This document shows, piece after piece, positions 60,647 through 64,000 of a stretch of 64,000 nucleotides of DNA. Source of the stretch: Burkholderiales bacterium Ga0077543 (GTDB lineage: Bacteria > Pseudomonadota > Gammaproteobacteria > Burkholderiales > Burkholderiaceae_C); contig LNET01000017.1 of the NCBI GenBank assembly GCA_001464055.1, positions 16,784 through 80,783 on the forward strand, read 5' to 3'. Below the pieces are notes generated by a model. It was not told the origin of the DNA. It ran no database searches and saw nothing but the letters and a program-made list of their open reading frames with translations. Each line of letters begins with the position of its first letter. Positions within the stretch are counted from its first letter, which is position 1. The position numbers and the translations under genes are program-made.

Positions 60647-63052
60647 TCAGGCCGCCTGGGGCAAGGCAGTGCTCGAGGACTTCTCCAACTGCACCAGCGC
60701 TGCCTCGTACAGACGCGCAGCGTCGATGGGCTTGGTCAGGTGGCCGTCCATGCCGGCTTGCATGCACAGTTCGCGGTCTTCCTCGAAAGCGTTGGCGGTC
60801 AGGGCCAGGATCGGTGTCTGCCGGTTCAGCGCTTCGTGGCGGATGCTGCGGGTGGCGTCGATGCCGTTCATCTGCGGCATCTGCATGTCCATCAGGATCA
60901 GCACATAGGCCTGCTGCCGCGTCATCTCCAGTGCCCGCAGGCCATCGTCAGCCAGGTCCACCCGCAGCCCGGCCTGCTGGAGCATCGTCGCCGACACCTC
61001 GCGGCTGACCATGTCGTCCTCGGCAATCAGCACGGCCGCGCCGGCAAACCGCCTTCTCAGTTCGTCGCGCAGCGCGGCGGCACCGCGAACGGGCGCCTTC
61101 AGGCCGGCCCGGCGCCCAGGATGCAAGCTCAGAACGAACCAGAAGCTGCTGCCCTGGCCAAGCGTGCTGTCCACGCCGATCTGCCCGCCCATCATCTGGA
61201 CCAGCTGGCGACAGATGGCCAGGCCCAGCCCGGTGCCGCCGAAACGTCGCGTTGTCGAGTCATCGGCCTGCTCGAAGGGCCGGAACAGCCGATCACAGGC
61301 TTCGGGTTCGATGCCGATGCCCTGGTCGGTGACCTCGAAACGCAGCAACAGGCCGTCGGCCTGCGCCTGCAGGCAGCGCACCCGCACCAGGACCTGCCCC
61401 TGCGAGGTGAACTTGATGGCGTTGTCGGTCAGGTTCAGCAGGATCTGCTTGAGCCGCAGCGGGTCGCCCGAAAAACTGCGCCCCGCCAGGCCCGGGTCGA
61501 GCTCGACGACCAGCTGCAGCCCCTTCTCGCCGGCCCTGTGGCTGGTGAGGTAGACCACGCTGTCCAGAACGCTGGCCAGCTTGAAGTCCGTCTGCTCCAG
61601 CGTCATGCGCTCGGCCTCGATCTTCGACAGGTCCAGGATGTCGTTGATCAGGTTCAGCAGGTGCAGCGAAGCCTGTTCGGCCTTGCCCAGCTGATCGCGA
61701 AGCACGGGATCCTCGGCGCGCTGCAGGGCCAGCCCGGTCATGCCCAGGATCGCGCTCATCGGCGTGCGCAGCTCGTGGCTCATGTGCGCCAGGAAGCGGC
61801 TCTTCGCGCGGTTGGCAGCCTCGGCACTGGCCTTGGCCTCCGACAGCGCAGCGGTGCGCTCGGCCACCAGGTCTTCGAGATGGTCGCGGTAGCGTGCGAG
61901 CTCGGCTTCGGCCTGGCGGCGGGCCGTGACGTCGCGGCACACCACCAGCACCGTGCGCACGCCCAGCACCGCATCCCGGTCGGGCAGCACGCGGCAGCCG
62001 ATCGTGCGGGTTCCTTCGGGAGTGTCGAGCGCGAACTCGGACTCGTGCGCCTGGCCGGTGGCGAATACGCTTTCGACGATGTCGTCCCATTGCCGGCACA
62101 GCGACTCGGGCAAGCCGAGCTCGCGGTGGGTGCGGCCCACCACCTCGGGCGCGGAAAGCGGCAGCAGCACGCCGACGTTTTCGGACACGAACAGATGCTG
62201 CCCCTGCCGGTTCAGGCGCATGATCACGTCGGGCAGCGCCGTGATCAGCGTGCGCTGCTCCTGTTCGCTGCGTTGCAGCGCCGCCTGCGCCTCGGTCTGT
62301 TCGGTGATGTCCTGCACCATGCCGACCACGCGCGTGGCCGCGCCGGAGCCGTCGCGCTCGCACACACGCCCGCGGTCCAGCACCCACAGATAGCTGCCGT
62401 TGCGGTTACGCAGCCTGTAGCGCGCTTCGTAGCGCTGGCGCTTGCCCTGCAGATGTTCGTTAAGCACCAGCGACACGCGCTCGGCATCGTCGGGGTGGAT
62501 GTTCGACGACCAGGTGGCGAGTGTCGGCGCCATCTCGTCGGGCCCGTAGCCCAGGATGCGCTTGAGCTGCGGGCTGAAGAACACGGCGCCCGTCGTCACT
62601 TCCCAGTCCCACAGGCCGTCCATGGCCTCGTTCAGGGCAAACCACAGCTGGTTCTCCCGTTTCTTCAGGTCGGTTTCCAGGGCCATGCGCCGGGAAATGT
62701 CGCGCGCCACCGAGAGGAAGTACTCCTGGTCGCCGTCCCTGAAGAGGGTGGTGTTCACCTCGACGGGCACCTCGTACCCCAGGGCGTGGCGGTGCCGGCC
62801 CACGAAGGTGAAGCACCTGGAACTGCGGATGACGGCGGCGATGTCGCTCCACTGCGGCACGCCGGTCACGTCCTTCTGCAGGCTCAGCACGCTATGGTTG
62901 AGCACTTCGTCGGGGGCCATGCCCAGGCTTTCCCAGGCGGCTCGGTTGCCCCAGATGATGTTCGAGCTGTCGGGGTCGAGCAGGTAGACCGCATCGGCCA
63001 GATGTTCGAACAGCGTGCCCAAGGCCGGAACGGGTGCAGTGACTTCGTGCAT
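60647..63052 (-). CDS. Hybrid sensor histidine kinase with three PAS domains and a receiver
   Basis: An 801-aa soluble hybrid kinase. PAS 1 (about 10-118) begins FEHLADAVYLLDPDSSNIIW, PAS 2 (about 125-255) has the PAC motif RYRLRNRNGSYLWVLDRGR, and PAS 3 (about 262-385) begins LITALPDVIMRLNRQGQHLF. A coiled coil leads to HisKA with FLAHMSHELRTPMSAIL, then the ATPase motifs NLTDNAIKFTS, DQGIGIEP and GTGLGLAI. The C-terminal receiver has the phospho-Asp in LILMDMQMPQMNG. No membrane helix is seen, so it senses a cytoplasmic signal. It is divergent from katG and could regulate it, which is not shown. Confidence 0.93.
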   Translation of the reverse strand: MHEVTAPVPALGTLFEHLADAVYLLDPDSSNIIWGNRAAWESLGMAPDEVLNHSVLSLQKDVTGVPQWSDIAAVIRSSRCFTFVGRHRHALGYEVPVEVNTTLFRDGDQEYFLSVARDISRRMALETDLKKRENQLWFALNEAMDGLWDWEVTTGAVFFSPQLKRILGYGPDEMAPTLATWSSNIHPDDAERVSLVLNEHLQGKRQRYEARYRLRNRNGSYLWVLDRGRVCERDGSGAATRVVGMVQDITEQTEAQAALQRSEQEQRTLITALPDVIMRLNRQGQHLFVSENVGVLLPLSAPEVVGRTHRELGLPESLCRQWDDIVESVFATGQAHESEFALDTPEGTRTIGCRVLPDRDAVLGVRTVLVVCRDVTARRQAEAELARYRDHLEDLVAERTAALSEAKASAEAANRAKSRFLAHMSHELRTPMSAILGMTGLALQRAEDPVLRDQLGKAEQASLHLLNLINDILDLSKIEAERMTLEQTDFKLASVLDSVVYLTSHRAGEKGLQLVVELDPGLAGRSFSGDPLRLKQILLNLTDNAIKFTSQGQVLVRVRCLQAQADGLLLRFEVTDQGIGIEPEACDRLFRPFEQADDSTTRRFGGTGLGLAICRQLVQMMGGQIGVDSTLGQGSSFWFVLSLHPGRRAGLKAPVRGAAALRDELRRRFAGAAVLIAEDDMVSREVSATMLQQAGLRVDLADDGLRALEMTRQQAYVLILMDMQMPQMNGIDATRSIRHEALNRQTPILALTANAFEEDRELCMQAGMDGHLTKPIDAARLYEAALVQLEKSSSTALPQAA

Positions 63053-63192
63053 GGGGACTGCCTTGAATCCAATGGCTCGATGTTAGGAGGGCCAGGCTCT
63101 TGGCGAAGATGATCTGCATCAGCAAAACCCGTCATCGCGATGCAGCACGGCAATATTCGCAATTGTCAGACTCAACTGGATACCGTGTTTAG

Positions 63193-64000
<808 letters not shown>

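Overview
The window is dense, high-GC DNA with long antisense open frames. Its gene content fits a betaproteobacterium of the order Burkholderiales, Rubrivivax/Ideonella/Leptothrix-like. This rests on the XrtA-type (EpsH) exopolysaccharide/PEP-CTERM locus with PrsK-PrsR-PrsT and on the T6SS architecture. Placement is by protein recognition from memory, not by a search. No rRNA, tRNA, CRISPR or insertion sequence was found.

Left part (1-18929): an exosortase-linked exopolysaccharide locus. A minus-strand operon, read right to left, encodes the export lipoprotein, the chain-length determinant, the tyrosine autokinase with a Tyr-Gly tail, an outer-membrane protein and the locus AAA ATPase, which is cut by the left edge. 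A divergent plus-strand run starts with a four-gene HPr-rel-A cassette (signal-peptide protein, PqqD-like chaperone, HPr-kinase-like kinase, nucleotidyltransferase). It continues with the priming glycosyltransferase, the histidine kinase PrsK, the sigma-54 activator PrsR, the TPR protein PrsT, a trypsin-like protease and a PEP-CTERM substrate protein. Exosortase itself is not in the window.

Middle (18933-21758): a nucleotide-sugar epimerase, a UPF0149 protein, a 68-aa protein of unknown function and a MipA/OmpV outer-membrane protein.

Right-centre (21759-about 58000): a type VI secretion system in two blocks. Block 1 (minus) holds a TagF-PppA fusion, TssM, TssL, TssK, an FHA protein, PAAR, a small T6SS-associated protein, VgrG, Hcp and TssH. 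Block 2 (plus) holds TssA, a degenerate caspase fused to a peptidoglycan-binding domain, a haem-c-type sensor with HAMP, and a Ser/Thr kinase. Block 3 (minus) holds a methyltransferase, TssG, TssF, TssE, TagJ, two TssC paralogues and TssB. A LysM/TPR lipoprotein follows, then a minus-strand module with two paralogous membrane sensor kinases around a TPR lipoprotein and a polysaccharide deacetylase lipoprotein. No TssJ was seen. The gene set and order recall the Agrobacterium imp cluster. TssL and all three kinases carry D-[RA]-T-[IVLQ]-[LI] motifs in flexible regions, which suggests a phosphothreonine/FHA circuit switched off by the PppA phosphatase.

Right end (58214-64000): a rhodanese-like protein, an ankyrin-repeat protein, a hybrid sensor kinase, and the first 250 codons of catalase-peroxidase katG, cut by the right edge.
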